Below, one piece after another: positions 23,786 through 37,745 of a DNA stretch of 64,000 nucleotides; positions within the stretch are counted from its first letter, which is position 1, and the number at the start of each line of letters is the position of its first letter. Source of the DNA: Cranoglanis bouderius (taxonomy: Eukaryota > Chordata > Actinopteri > Siluriformes > Cranoglanididae). Made by a program: the position numbers and the translations under genes. The notes under the pieces are model-generated. The model was not told the origin of the DNA. It ran no database searches and saw only the letters and a list, made by a program, of their open reading frames with translations. The stretch covers positions 3,685,501 through 3,749,500 of the forward strand of contig CM042555.1 of assembly GCA_023630585.1 (NCBI GenBank), in the 5' to 3' direction.

Positions 23786-24050
23786 GCGAGTGATGCGGCG
23801 GCGCTTTAGTCCTTTAGTCTGTCCAGCTCTCTCACCTCCTCATCTGAACACTCTGCTCAAACAGATCAGCTTCGAAAGCTTCAATTTTCACGCTAACACC
23901 GGCATCCCTATGGTGCTCATCATCTCGTAGATCGCTAACTAGCTTAACCGACTCGGCATCGAATGACTGCATTGGATTCTGGGATGTGGAGTCCAACATT
24001 TGCACCAACGTCTCCAATACTTCTACACTGGATTTCTATGACGTTCGCTG
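23786..24050 (-). repeat. Unclassified interspersed repeat shared with 54.8 kb
   Basis: The minus strand shares with 54755-54945 the blocks ttggtgcaaatgt, gctgatctgtttgagcagag, tgacaggactggacagacta-type text, ggactaaagcgcc and gcatcactc. A short open frame on the minus strand (24017-23832, start METLVQMLDSTSQNPMQSFD) lies inside the shared block. It is destroyed in the other copy, so I do not call it a gene. Confidence 0.65.
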
Positions 24051-24317
24051 ACATCGCTGGAAAATGGTGAGTGAGAAAAGAATTTCTTTAGTTTTTAGGC
24101 GCTAACTTCAAAATATAACCGTTATCCCTTATGAGTTTGTTGCAATTTTGTCTCCTGTGAAAAGCCATTATAACTGCACTAGCAATAAGTCCCCCTGTGA
24201 CGTCAGAGACAACTGCTACCTTCTCACAGGAATAATGAGAATACAGCAAACAGAACAACAAATTAGCTGAAATATTTCAATGTAAACATATTTAATTTGT
24301 TTCAGGGTCCTTTAACT

Positions 24318-24374
<57 letters not shown>

Positions 24375-24773
24375 AGTCTAATGCTTGCTCTACCATTTTA
24401 CAATAAACTCGTGCTTTGGGAAACTCAGCTAAGAATAGCTGTGATGTATCAAGGAGAATTTTAAAACTATAGAATGTTCAGGATTCACCATAAGGATGGA
24501 ACGGGGTGTGATCCAGCTTCTTCTTGAACAGCTGCGCCACGGTAGTTGTAGAAAAATCAAGACGTGATTGATTCGGGTTAATGTGACGGCGAGGCAGTGC
24601 GAGGAACGTCGGAGTGCTCGGGTTAACAGAAAACACTAACTTCCATAAAGCACTGCGGGAATAAATCATGCTTATTCTGGCCGGCCTGACAGCTGTTTAA
24701 GCCGTGGCAATCATGGAAAGCGATGCGGCCGTCCCCAGTGAAATGGCGGGGTGGGGTATGGTGTGAAGAAAAA

Positions 24774-24805
<32 letters not shown>

Positions 24806-25012
24806 GTAAATGAAACCGGCCATATCAAGGAGCCATCAGGCGCTCTGTGCTTTACATAAACTCGTCTCAGTGAGCTGTAAGCAAATTCTGTTGACGGTGA
24901 AGCGCAATAAAACAAAGAGGAGATCTGAGAGGTGAGATGAAACGTCCCTGGTGCATTCCTCCTTGCAGCACACACCATTCTCTCACTTTCCTTCTCTCTC
25001 CTTCTCTCTCTT

Positions 25013-25051
<39 letters not shown>
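24318..25051. repeat. (GA)n and (CT)n microsatellites
   Basis: (GA)n at 24318-24370 and 24774-24804, and (CT)n at 24993-25051. The GA and CT runs are in inverted orientation. Confidence 0.94.
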
Positions 25052-25054
<3 letters not shown>

Positions 25055-25560
25055 GAGCGTTTTTTGGGAGGAGCGAGATTATGGTGTTTGCTTTTATCTG
25101 TCAGAGATCAATATTTCAAACGTCCGATAAAAGAGGGGAAAATTGAACTGGGAATAGACCGGAGTGCCGTAAAAGTACAAAGCACAATTATCAAAAAGCA
25201 CTTAAAGGAGCTTAATAGGATACACATATTAAAAAAAATGCCCGAATGGATGTCTCGGAGCCCATAATGAGGACTCTTCCTCATCCCTCCTCTCCCTCAC
25301 TGCCAACTCGGGGGCTTTTGATCACGAAACCCCCTCAGGGGCGGCGGCCGTCTGGCTGGAGGCTCTGCGCTTTCACGTTTTAACACAGTACCATTAGGTG
25401 TGACAGGCAGCCTACCCTGTTTATGTGGCTGCCATTAGAGACGTAAACAGAAGATCAGAGAAGGCTGAGGACGAGGACGATACGGGGAGACGCCAGGGGA
25501 ATGGACAAGGAGCTCTGAAGTGTAAAGAACATGTGGACAAGCTGCCTAATGTGAACTTGT
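24480..25560. promoter_or_regulatory. Candidate conserved non-coding block with embedded microsatellites
   Basis: Two repeat-free cores (24480-24770 and about 25060-25560) contain CpG-rich and TTAAT-rich text such as gtgccgtaaaagtacaaagc and aggggcggcggccgtctggc. They lie between (GA)n and (CT)n tracts. No coding signature or splice-bounded frame was convincing. Confidence 0.25.
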
Positions 25561-25977
25561 GCATTATAATATGCACTCTTTATTAAGTGTAATGCAAAGT
25601 AAAAGTCAAGAGGCACAGTTGTGGATGCTAATACACTAATCCTTGTGTATTAGATGCAAATTCAGAAGATAAGTGAAACCTTTCCATCTTGTTTACCATT
25701 TCATTTTCACAAACGGTTTCAGACTTTCGGAACTATGTGAAAATATGCAGTCGTTACAGAAAAAGTCACATACATTTCACGTGTATTCACCTAAATACAC
25801 CCTGAGACTACTTTTTAAGTAAACATGGGACATCATGCGAACAATATCTGATCATGTGAAAAAGAATTGAGAAAACGACTACTGAAAAATGAAACCAGAA
25901 GCATTTTGTGTAAAAAAAATAAAATAAAATAAATGAAAATAGATGAATCATGTACAAATATCAAATTAAAAAAAGAC

Positions 25978-26210
25978 CCACATGTACTGCATGTGAAAAT
26001 TTCACGTTATAGGTACACTAAGCACATGCACTACATATGAAAAGTCCACTACATGTAAAGAAAACACATGCACTACATGTGAAAAGTCCAGTACATGTAT
26101 GTATGTATGAATGAATGAATGAATAAATAAATAAATAAATAAGGAAAGAAAGAAAGAAAGAAAGAACTCACATGCACTACCTGTGCAAAGTCCACTACAT
26201 TAAAGTGTAA
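25978..26210. repeat. CATGTG-type minisatellite interrupted by tetranucleotide repeats
   Basis: Units of about 43 bp containing cacatgcactacatgtgaaa and aagtccactacatgtaaa occur at about 25978-26100 and once more at 26168-26205. The block is split by (ATGA)n, (ATAA)n and (GAAA)n runs at 26097-26165. Confidence 0.75.
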
Positions 26211-27184
26211 AGTGCACATAAGAAAGGAAAGGATGATAGAAAATAAACTGTACTAAAAGGAATTTAAGTTTTGGCACCCCTAGTCTATTTATACTAATTT
26301 ATAATATTCACCCAAGTTTATTACCTTGTTGGCTTAAACACAATATGTGTGTGTGTTTCCTAAATAATATGATACATTATTGCACTTATTTTTTCATTTT
26401 GATAGCCTTTCTATTAAGATTAGATTTTTAACATGTTATGACTCAAATGCGAATGTTTATGCCTTATTTATGCAAACTGAACATGTTCTATCTTGTATGG
26501 CAATACTTCTAGAGATTTCCATCAGCGTTTTCATCATCAAAAACATGGCCTCCACATGGCCTCCTTCCAGCTTGGCCTCGTCTCTCACTATCACACACAG
26601 GTGCGTTAGGAGGATTTGAAAGGAAATATCAGGACAAAACTGCCCCCGGATTAGGAGAGTCCAGTGACACCCGGTTCAGGCCCAGTGCATGATGGGTAGG
26701 GCTGTTTGACACCTGGTCCACATCTGATATCATGTTCAGCACACAGTGACCATTCACCAGCAGGTCATACACACCTCTCTCACCATGTGGGGAGTGTGAA
26801 GAGAACACACACAAACACATACCCTGGGGGAATTCAGCCTGGGGTGGGGGGGTGTAGGTGGGGGGGATCCTCCTCAATGGGGAACGCCTCCCTTCATTTT
26901 AAAGTCAAAGGAAGCAATCTATTAAAAAGGCCATGTCATGGTGTTTATTGTGTCTGGAAACTCAACACTACTTGAGGCATCAGTGATGCATATACAAGTG
27001 TGGACATGCACAAAAAAACTACACAGTGCCATATACACGCTAATGAGATGCCCGAGAAGCCTCCGTGTTGACCAGGTTCCAGTTCATAAACTTCCAAACC
27101 TGCACGGCCGCCACGAGTCTCAGGTGTCCAACACAACAAGCTATTATTATATACGGACATAATGACAGGCAAACTGCATTGCTC

Positions 27185-27805
27185 ATGCAGAAAGGAGTAA
27201 GGAATAAAACTTTTAGGAGTGTGCTGATATTGGAAAATGATCAACAACAGCATGGTGAGATGATGGTGGTACAGTTACTGTTACCACTCCAGAGTTGATT
27301 ATTTTCCAATAACACGACATTCCGATGCCTTTATTCCTCTCATACCACATAAATTTACCAACGGTTATTCTTTTTTATTTATTAAAGAACAACGTTATGC
27401 TTTATAACTAGTTCTATTCAAGTTTAATGTTGTGAAATGTCCACTAACCCAGTTAGTTCCTGTTATCACTTACATTATAGCAGCTATAAACCCTCATTCC
27501 CTCATCAGCCTCTCTTGGATGTAATAAGACAACAAGCAGGTTGTTACCAAGAAACCACAAAGCACACAAACTCCTGACGACCTTCCTGTGGAAGAACTTA
27601 AGAACTTAAAGCTTTACCGCGGACTGTTACAAAGTGCTGACACTGGAGACTCCTTCCAAAAATGTCAAATAAACCTCCTGTATGAATGTAAAATAGTAAA
27701 AAAAAAAAAAAAAAAAATCTCCTTACAGAAAATGTCACCATATCAATGACAACTACTGTCATAGAAAATTAACATCTTCAGACCAATCAGAATCAAGAAT
27801 TCAAC
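27185..27805 (+). repeat. PAL interspersed repeat, copy D (most complete)
   Basis: It has the palindrome (27203-27345, arms gtgctgatattggaaaatga and ttgattattttccaataaca), then ataccacataaatttaccaa, ttagttcctgttatcactta, cattatagcagctataaacc, tgacactggagactccttcc and a poly-A tract. The far end reads gaaaatgtcaccatatcaat and actactgtcatagaaaatta. It defines the block order of the family. Confidence 0.8.
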
Positions 27806-29837
27806 AGTGATGGGGTATAAATTTGGTTATGAAACCCTGAATCATAGCACTACTATTTACTGGTAATTAACAGTGCTATACTCCTGACCATAATAATCCC
27901 ATAGCTTTACTGTGGTTCCTATGTTACCTGTTAAGTTAGTAATCATAAATTATGTTTTAAAAAAGGCTAATATTCTTAATGATACTGACCTCTAAAGACA
28001 TGATTGAACTGCGATTGAGCAAAACACCTGCTAAGTTAAAGAAAAAGAATGATAACAAGGTTAAAACCATAGAATGTAATTCAATTCAAATACTTACAAA
28101 TTTGATGGTGAGTGACGATGAGTAAAGTTGCTAGCAGGAAATTTGAGGATAGTTTTTAGCTGGCTTGAGGCCAAAATTGTGCAAATTTGTAATACTTTGT
28201 ATGAACCAATCATTTGGGCAAACAAATATAACAATTTTACAATTTTACTAAAAATTACAATGTACAAAATTCCAATTTGTGCATCCAATTGAGTCTCACA
28301 CATGCAAATGCGTAATAATGAGCAAGAAACGTTATGGGGCTTAAGGTTAAATTGTTTGAACCTTTCGGATAGATGCACCTAAAAACATTTATCATTTGCT
28401 GAGACGCATTTTTCCTCGAAATATGTAAATTCCAGTTTGAATAATGTTTTGTACATCACTTTAATAATGTGCTGAGGAAATGTGGTACGTTTTCTCGTGA
28501 ACTGCTGTCTTTGCAATGCGATGAGATGTCAGCGATGATAGTATTTATACAGGCACAGTTGTTTAGTGGTTAATATTCAATACAAGTAATACATCATTGA
28601 CCAACTATTAAACTGTCCTTCAATACGTGCTTTGTGTTCTCCCAGAGGTTAAAGCCAATATAGAAACAAATAAGATATGAATTAGCTGTGTAATACACAG
28701 GCAGTGACAAATCAATACCATTCTTTCAGAAATAACAAGGACATTAAGTTATCTTGAAGAGCAGATAGAATTAGAGAGCAGTTGTAATCGAGGCGATATC
28801 ATGAGCATCTCTTGACTGAAACATCCTATTAGCAGAGAGCTTAGTATTATACGACAGACCATTCATTTCGTCCATATCTAAATGGGCTGTCATTAGTCAT
28901 ATAATCAATATCCTTCTTGATTAAGATAAGTCAAGAATGCACGCTTCATCTTTGGGCATTTCTATTCAGATCAATAGCGAGATTATCTCGCAAATGACAA
29001 GGATACAAGGCGGAAAATTCTGGGCCGTCTCTATCTTGCTTTCTTTTTATTCTCTGCCAAACACACTCTCCACTCACACATAAGCACTGTACAGTAAATC
29101 ATACAACTCTGTGATCGGTGGACCAGGATGACTGAAGGCCAAACTTGTAATTGCCAAAAGTATGACATTAACTAGATTACTTTGTAAAGATTTAAGATGG
29201 TCATGGATTTACAATCTTGTGGCACTGACATACCTAAAGATTAAGGCTGATAGGGGAAGAAAGTGAAATGTTTTAGCTATGAGTCAGCACAATTCCTTTA
29301 GAATCTAAATGCTAAACATTAAAAAAAGTTTAAACTGTAGCAGGCTAAAAATAAATTGGTAATACACATTTAAAATGCACTTAAATGTAATAGAAATACT
29401 TAAAAGTAAAAAATATATCGTTCTAAAATGGTAATTAGAAGTCACATCTTTCATTTTTTTTTGTTAACATGAATTCACAACACTTGTAAATTCATAACGA
29501 TTCATACATTTTGATTTGTATCAGAAGTTACATAAGTTTAAGGTTAGAGTTAGGGGCGGAGCTGGCTTTGCACCTTTTCTTACAACTTCATTTGTATGAA
29601 ATTTTACAAATCTTTTTTTTTTTTTTTTAATTTGTGAATTGAAGATAATTTTCTTTAATAGGTATTAGTAGGCAAATTATCCTTGCAAAGATGCAAAAAT
29701 TATAGTCATGCTATCCGTACAAAATGAATTTAATTATTGTTGTAAATGTGATTAAGAAATGTACAGGTAGCTGAGCAAAAGAGAAAAATGTACTTGTAAG
29801 AAGTAGTTCTACATAAATAGGTAAGAAGTAAAAAGTG
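27806..29837. other. Unique non-coding stretch
   Basis: About 2 kb with no transposon, SINE or microsatellite longer than short A/T runs. The part 28490-29040 has moderately mixed composition and could be conserved non-coding DNA. No gene is supported. Confidence 0.4.
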
Positions 29838-30373
29838 TCATTGCGTCCCAATTCGCATACTTATACTATTCACTAAAAGTATGTACTCTTTTTGTGAAGA
29901 AAAAGTACATCATTTTGAATGTGTAGCAAAGGAGTATGCAAGTATTGAGACATACTAACACGTCAAGAGAGAACGTTGTTGCCTAGTTACGCGGTCCGTC
30001 ACCGTAAACACACTCTTTGTTGCATTTCAGCTTTTCTTCATTCATTATTGCTTGTACAATTTAAACTATTTACCATTTCCTTGATTTATTTATGTTTATA
30101 TTTATATTTTGTGCTTAACATTTAAGTTCTTACACTTAAATACTGAAGACGCGTCACCGACGCTACACTCGTCCGCCATGTTTGCAGGTTTCGAAATTCG
30201 GCAAAGCAAACCATCACAAAACTCCTGCTCCCTCCTTCACGCAAGGGGTTGTGGGCAATATTAGCTGAAAAAGTGTCTACGAATCCACACTGCAAAAATC
30301 TACTAGAAAAAGTAGACCATCAAGGAACCTTCGGGATACTCATTTCAACATACTACGATTTGGGACACACTAA
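29838..30373. mobile_element. Non-autonomous DNA transposon relic
   Basis: The left end has gcgtcccaattcgcatactt, and the right end inverted has gtgtcccaaatcgtagtatg. The pair forms imperfect terminal inverted repeats about 535 bp apart. The interior has cgccatgtttgcag and ggggttgtgggcaatattag, phrases common in fish hAT/Harbinger-type MITEs. Superfamily is uncertain because the target duplication is not visible. Confidence 0.6.
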
Positions 30374-31229
30374 TTCTAGTCTCAGATACTGGTTAAGACG
30401 GATAGTAGGTGAATTGGGGTCAAATGTTTTCTACTTCTACTTATTTCTTTGACAATTTAAGACTTGCTTATGCCACTAGAACCCAACTTGGCAGAACTCA
30501 GTGTTCCAGCAAGAGTCCTCTTGCAAGGACATTAGCAACAAAAAAGGTGGCACAATCCATTTTTTACATACCTGAGCACAAATCAAACATTTATAGGTCA
30601 TCCTGTTAAAGACAGACCACTAAAGTCATTCACACAGACTTCAATTAACCTTCTGAGCTGTTAGCCTACTGCCTAGAGACGTGGGAATAAGCTTTTTCTC
30701 TCCTTTGGAGTGCTGACACAAGAAAACGGGGAGCAGGAAAGAAGCTTCATAGACACTAGTAAAAAAAAAAAAAAACGGTCTGAATGTCGCATCGCTGTCA
30801 CGTCACATTGTACACCCTTCCTTTGTCCTTTGCCAATAACTTTTCTCAGTGATTCAAATCACATTTTTGATATTTGCTTTGTATGATGGGACATTAGGCT
30901 GAAACAGCAGGTTGAATCTATTGGCATGTTCCAACAGCCCTTTAAGAGACTCTTGGGAAGGATAGTTTTATGGAATAAAGCTGAGGTCATGTTGGTCTTT
31001 ATAATGGTTTGTGCTAGTGCATAAAGTACAGGTACCCTTGGCTGGAACTAATATGTTACTACTAATATGTCGGACCCCACAGATGTATTAAAGACTAATG
31101 CACTACTGTTCTCATATTGTTCATCATCTTTCATTGCCATTGGAAATAGCAACCTCATGCAAATCTCATGAGAAATTTGTATGAATTTGAATGAACAAGG
31201 TTGTTGGATTTTAGTTCAATTTCATTTTT

Positions 31230-31550
31230 CAGTTTTATTGAGCATCCTGCAGAACCAGTCACAGTTTTTCTGGAGACTTTGACTTTCGCTTCTTATTTTT
31301 GCAGCAACACCCAGCAGCCTTCATTGTGGTTTTTTTTTTTTGTCTGAAAAGTGTCTCATGTAATATGCTGCTTTCTTTAATGACATACAAACATTTTTCT
31401 GTAACATTTCATTTTGTGCTAGAAAACTGTTTGGTAATCTAAAATGTTTTTTGTACTGACTTGATCATGTAGAAGTCATAAAATAAAAAAATCTATAACA
31501 AAGTTTGTACTAAAAAAATAGGGTACTATACTTTTATAGTACTTTTGCAC

Positions 31551-31558
<8 letters not shown>
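31230..31558. mobile_element. Tc1-type non-autonomous element (MITE), copy 2, left end missing
   Basis: It shares almost the whole interior of the 6.36-6.74 kb element in order: gttttattgagcatcctgca, ggagactttgactttcgc, cagcccttcattgtg-like text, gtgtctcatgtaatatgctg, and tagaagtcataaaataaaaa. The left terminal repeat is lost. The right end, acttttgcacagtactata, runs directly into the large AT microsatellite. The right terminus shows a local duplication or rearrangement (actatacttttatagtactt). Confidence 0.78.
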
Positions 31559-32236
<678 letters not shown>

Positions 32237-32456
32237 TCATTCCAACCATGTCTTCATGGAGTTCATTTGTGCACAGAGGCATTGTCATGCTGGAACTGGT
32301 TTGGGATAATATTAGAAAAGGGACTTCTTAAAGCTACAGCATACGAAGACATTCTAGACAATTGCTTGCTTTCAACTTTGTGGCAAACTGCTTGGGCAAG
32401 AACCACATATAGGTGTAATGGTCAGGTGCCCACATAATTTTGGCCATATAGTATAT
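32237..32456 (+). mobile_element. 3' fragment of a fish non-autonomous DNA transposon
   Basis: It contains gtcttcatggagttcatttg, aggcattgtcatgctggaac, acattctagacaattgcttg and the terminal text cataattttggccatatagt. I recall this 3' end from a common fish transposon whose left part is not present. The upstream side is the (ACAT)n tract, which lies where the rest of the element would be. Confidence 0.6.
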
Positions 32457-33299
32457 GTGGTAACCACGCAAGTAATTTCTTGTATGCAATTTCCATATTA
32501 GAGTTTAGATTATATAATAACTTCAAAGGTTTGCACAGCAGTATGTGGTGCTACAATGCAAAAAATACCCACAATTTAACAAAGTAATGAGGTATTACTT
32601 TCATGGAATACCAGCTGAATAGTTTAACAAGATGAATATGTAAAATGTATCTAAGTAATGTGGGGAAAACCCACCAGGTATTCAGAACTTAATGTGGTAA
32701 GTCTTACTCCTTCAATAATTATATGCATACCTGCCTGAACCAAGCAGGTAAGTACAGGTAATACTGTATATAAATACAGGTAATACATCTGTAATTACTG
32801 TAAGAACTGGTACTTGGTATATTTACTACAAATTTTTGTGTTGTAAAATAAAAAAAAAGTTATAAATCTAATTCATAAATCTAAGAGTTTCATATGTACT
32901 TGAATTTTAATTATACATGTAATGCACCTGAAATAACTTGCAATCAGCTTCTGAAAGAGCATGTAGTTACTATACTGTAAAATAAAGCACTAACACATAA
33001 TTTGAAAGGGGGAAAAAATTCTCTTGTGAAACATCAGACGAATCTGAAAAGCTCATCCTAGGATTCTCACTGAAGCCAGAGTGCATATGTAGCCCACAAG
33101 CTGTTAATGAGAGGAGAAATACATTTTGAGCATAGCTTATGCTCTGCACAAGGATGAGAACAGCTCAATAAAATATACACAGGAGGTCAAATGAGGGAGT
33201 TTAAAAAAAACTCTTTTTGACAATGTTAATCCAGGCAGCGGCTTTGAGGCGAGTGAGTGTGTTTTTCTTTTTTTCTCTTTTAATCATCACTTCTGATGT

Positions 33300-34420
33300 T
33301 GGATCAGGGGAGAGCAGAGATTTCCAAGGGTAAGCGAAGATGGAGAGAATCTCATACTGTAACACATACACTAACAGAGCTACAGACATGATATGGAAAG
33401 AGATGGAGAAATGCTTTCTCACAGAAACGTTGTATATCACGAATAGGATTACTGCAAACTCCTATAAGCCTTGTCAAATTTGAAGGATTTGTGATTGAAG
33501 CAAAAAACATCATGATCTTAAATGCATCTGTACATACAATCAGTTAAACAGAAACTCAGACATGATCATTGTTACATGTGTAAAGTATCACCCAGGCAGT
33601 GTCACTTTTAAGGCTAGACAGTTCGAGTAATTCAGTGTCTCAATCAATGTGTACTTGAAACGGATAGGTTTGGTAGCGATCAGAGTTATGGACCTGATAT
33701 GGAAAGAGACAGAGTCAGGAAACGCTTTCTCAGAGGAGTGTCATACAATAAAAATAGCATTACAGCAAACTCCTATAGGCCTCGTCAGACTTGAAGAACT
33801 TGAACTGTAAAAAGGTCTTGAAATTAAAATGCACCTGTACTACATGCAACATACAACCAGATAAACAGAAACCCAGAGAGTACCAGTGTTAAATGTGAAG
33901 TATCGCCCAGACGGTGTCACATTTAAGGCTAGGCATTTCATTCTTATGCTCAGCAGAAAATGAGTGTCTTGATCGATGTGTGCCAATGTGTGTGGCTGCT
34001 TTAAAAAGGATTTGTTTGGTAAGAAATAGAGATATGGACATGATATGGAAAGAGACTGAGTCAGGAAATGCTTTCTCAGAGGAGCGTCATACAATACAAA
34101 TAGCATTACATCAAACTCCTACAAACCTCATCAAACTTGAAGGACTCTTATTCAATACTTATTATTCCCAATCCCATCCTTATTATTGTATGATCTGTGT
34201 GGTTGGTGCAAAAGGGTCTTGACATGAAATCCAACCCAGACATCATTAACACTCAATGCAAAGAATCACTCAGGCAGCATCACGTTTAAGGCAAGGCATT
34301 TCATTCCTATCCTCAGCACCTGTTTACTTACATGAGGAGGAAATGAGTGTACTGATGTGTGACAAAGTGTGTGTGCTTAAATAAGGACAGGTTTGGTAAC
34401 AAAAGGCACTCTTTCTCATA
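33300..34420. repeat. Tandem array, three-plus copies of a unit of about 306-363 bp
   Basis: The anchor atatggaaagaga recurs at 33391, 33697 and 34043. The anchor tttaaggc recurs at 33607, 33922 and 34285. gtttggta recurs at about 33668, 34014 and 34391. Between anchors the same phrases return in order: tgctttctca, gcaaactcctata, cttgaagga and acagaaac. The units differ by many substitutions and small indels, so the array is old. No known repeat was recognised. Confidence 0.82.
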
Positions 34421-34673
34421 CCAAAGAGGCGCCTCCATCTCATAATAAGCTCGGTCTCACACCGTGGCAGAGGTTAATGACTCCACACCTGGCCTCGACT
34501 GCACAGGCCGGATGATATTTTAGCCCTTTTTTGTCAGACATGGGTGATCTATGAACAGTGCACTTGTTTTGGGGGTGTATAAATTAAAGGAATAGGTCCT
34601 GCTGACAGGCGGGATGATGAAATAACAGGCACTTTAGGTAATTTCTTTGATAAAACAGACCAACCCCAGTTTG

Positions 34674-34836
34674 TGTGTGTTCATGTGTGTGTGTGTGTGT
34701 GTTTGTGTATGTGAGGGGGGTTGTGATAGAATCAAATGCACTTGTAGAGGTTGCTGGCAGGATCATCAGTCTAGCCAGGGCCATTACAATGACACAAAGA
34801 GCAACCACCTGCCAAGAGCATCGGCCAGGTGTGTAT

Positions 34837-34899
<63 letters not shown>
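34674..34899. repeat. (GT)n microsatellites
   Basis: An interrupted run at 34674-34712 and a perfect (GT)30 at 34839-34899. Confidence 0.95.
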
Positions 34900-34904
<5 letters not shown>

Positions 34905-35374
34905 GTGGGATGAGAAAGTGAGAGGGGTAGAAAGATGGCCATCTTTTTTTCTGAACCAAACAAGTGAGATGCATAGCAGTCCATTTTCTTGAAAATAAAA
35001 TAAAAGGAAAACAAAAAGGAACTTTCAGCCTGATGTTTGCAGAGACCTCAATCCTCAGTAATGTATTCTATCTAGATATATTAATATCTCCAGTATGCAC
35101 TTTATTAATTAATGAATATGACATTCCATTAACTGACTGAATTATTTCCTGAGGATAAATTCAAGCCTCTGTTGTCAATATGTGACTTGAGGGGAGGACG
35201 AGGTGCTTAACCTTATAAAAGATGATCCCGCATCAAGGCAATAAATAAATGAATAAATATGTGTCCGGAAGCTGGATGACAAATGCTGGCCCTCCCGTTG
35301 GCCCATTAGTACTTGACAGGCATGCTGTTGGAGGGGGTAAGAGGAAGAGAGACCAGTATTTCAGACTCATTACC

Positions 35375-35376
<2 letters not shown>

Positions 35377-35424
<48 letters not shown>
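35377..35424. repeat. (CT)n(CA)n compound microsatellite
   Basis: CT run followed directly by CA run. Confidence 0.95.
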
Positions 35425-35426
<2 letters not shown>

Positions 35427-35499
35427 CAGTATCGTCTCACACACTACTTCCTCTCCCGCCCCCTAATTCACCCTTCTGACTGCAGTCGCTTGTTTTACT

Positions 35500-35905
35500 G
35501 CTAACTAACTCATGCATTGCACCTGTGATTTATGGCTCGGATTGAGCTCTCGCAAATCAGGGAATATTTTCATTGATTACCGCAAATTGTCTAATCTGCA
35601 CGATGTTGGTGGCTCTTGATTGGGCGGCACTCGCCTGCTCCTAACTTAAAAATCAATCAGGAAGCACAATAAGGAGGAAGAGGCCGGGTGGATCCGGTCC
35701 AGACGAGCAAATCGCCCTCAATCAAATTTGTGGCATATTTCAATCCATAAAGCCATCAAACGAATTCTAATTCGGTGCCTACATGTGCACTTTCTCGAGG
35801 AGCAGAACTGAGCAGGAAATCAATGGCCTGGCTTTTATTTGCTTAAACGCAACTTTAATGCAACAAACAACACATTAACAAATTGCACTGAATAGACCAA
35901 ATGCA
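35500..35905. promoter_or_regulatory. Candidate conserved non-coding element
   Basis: Repeat-free sequence carrying homeodomain/PBX-like words (aaaaatcaatcaggaagcac, ccctcaatcaaatttgtggc) and gattaccgcaaattgtctaa. There are no open frames of note. The role is inferred. Confidence 0.3.
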
Positions 35906-36144
35906 AGCATTTCCTCAGAGCTTGGGAACGTTTGATATTTTATTGTTCTACTTGTAAAACCTAGTTAATCATACATGAAATAGATGTTTAAATAGGTGAA
36001 GGATTTTAGATATGTATAAAAATATTGGAACGAGTCCGACATTGCATGAACCTGATGATATTTTATGCCTTTTGGCTGACTTTTGGTGAATAGTACACTT
36101 GTGTTTGGGGTTTAAACAGGCCTGACTGACAGGCAGGATGATGA

Positions 36145-36195
<51 letters not shown>

Positions 36196-36262
36196 TCCTT
36201 AGATTTGTATACAACACTTTTCTAGGCACTCAAAGTGCTTTACATTGTATGGGGGGGGGGGG
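36145..36262. repeat. (AAT)n tract with a LINE-like tail word and poly-G
   Basis: (AAT)n at 36145-36194 is followed by ttccttagatttgtatacaa and taggcactcaaagtgcttta, a phrase common next to fish L2-type repeats, and a G run at 36251-36262. Confidence 0.6.
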
Positions 36263-37556
36263 TCTCTTCAAGTAACAAGTGTTTTAGGTAATTCACTGAT
36301 TCAGCAATACGTAGAATCATGCAAAACAGATTTAATCAGGTAAAACATTACCTAAATAAATATGTACAGCGTTATCCAGTCATAAATTCCTTAGCAAGCC
36401 CACCGGGCAAGTAAATTCCCCAATGCGCTGCCCAATCCCATGTTATGGTTGCCTGGAAAGCCTAATTAACTAGAAGTGGTAGATAACATAATTTAACTAG
36501 AAATTATGACGTGCTAGTTGGCTAAGTGCATTAATACAGAGCATAAACATAGGAGCAAGTACTCGAACCCACTCTCTGCCACCATCAGACTGTATTCAGA
36601 GTTGGAATACAGAATTAAGTTCAAAAGTTACGAGAATATGAATGCAGGGAAAGTTCCTCATATTCAGAATCAGCTTCCGCAGGTACTTCAGTTGATTTTC
36701 TGGCAGGCTTATTCTGCACACAGGTTGCCAGATACGCTTGTTTAGAGCTTTCATTTTTGTCAGTTGTGTCTAGTCCACATTTTAAAGCACTTTCTGCTAT
36801 GAAAGCCCTGTCCTTTAATCCTTAAAAGAAATCTGGGGATTTAAAATGCTGACTTCAGGAAGATGACATAGTTTAGAATAATATGATGGTGGTAATGTTT
36901 ATGCGGTAGAACACATAGTCTACTAGTTAATTAGGTTTTCCAGTCTACTCTACTTTTGGGTCTAGAAGTTGTGAAAATATTAAGACTGATTATCACAGAT
37001 TTTCTCCACATTATGGTTCCCATTGTGACATGTGCTTATGTTTTGTTTTCTGTTTTGGTCCTGTCTCCACCCACTGCTGTGCTGCCATTTGTTTCTTCCT
37101 CTATTGTGTTCACCTGTTCTGTGTCAACTCATTTATTAGTTTATCTACTTATACCGTGCTGTTTCTCTGTGTCTTGTCACGAAGTCTTATTGTAATTCGT
37201 GTTTATTTCATTACATTTATTCCATCTCTGGCTGCAAAATCATGTTCAAGGGCTTGAGATATCACTGCTGATCCTGGTAATGAATTTGTCAGCTATGTTT
37301 TGGCTTCAGGTTGTATCTCACTCTGCACTCCGGCCTAAACTTTGCCTTGCACTTTTAACACCAGGCAGCAGGTGTCATGGATGCTAATTATAGCAGCCAG
37401 ACAGGTGTGCAGTGAATCAGACAAATCACATGCAGTCGGATCTGCTTAGGATCAAGCTGTCGGAGTGCTACGGGGGGAGAAAAGTGCTGTGCGGCAAACC
37501 GACAGGGTAACATTTCACTGGACTGCAGGGACAGACCACAATGGCATGTTTGAGTG

Positions 37557-37602
<46 letters not shown>

Positions 37603-37703
37603 TATGAGGTGTGGATGACGGGTGGTGATTTTTATTAAGGAGGACGATGGGGTGACCAACCTCAGGGGGCAGCTCGGCTAGCCTCACATTATCATCACTG
37701 TCT

Positions 37704-37745
<42 letters not shown>

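Noticed and set aside
23832..24017. Minus-strand 61-codon frame with an acidic, gene-like composition
   Set aside because: It lies inside a repeat that recurs at 54.8 kb, where the frame is broken, so I treat it as a repeat.
36956..37257. Two frames rich in hydrophobic residues, suggesting a membrane protein
   Set aside because: Composition is explained by T-rich sequence, and parts resemble retroposon 3' text. There is no start context or homologous domain.
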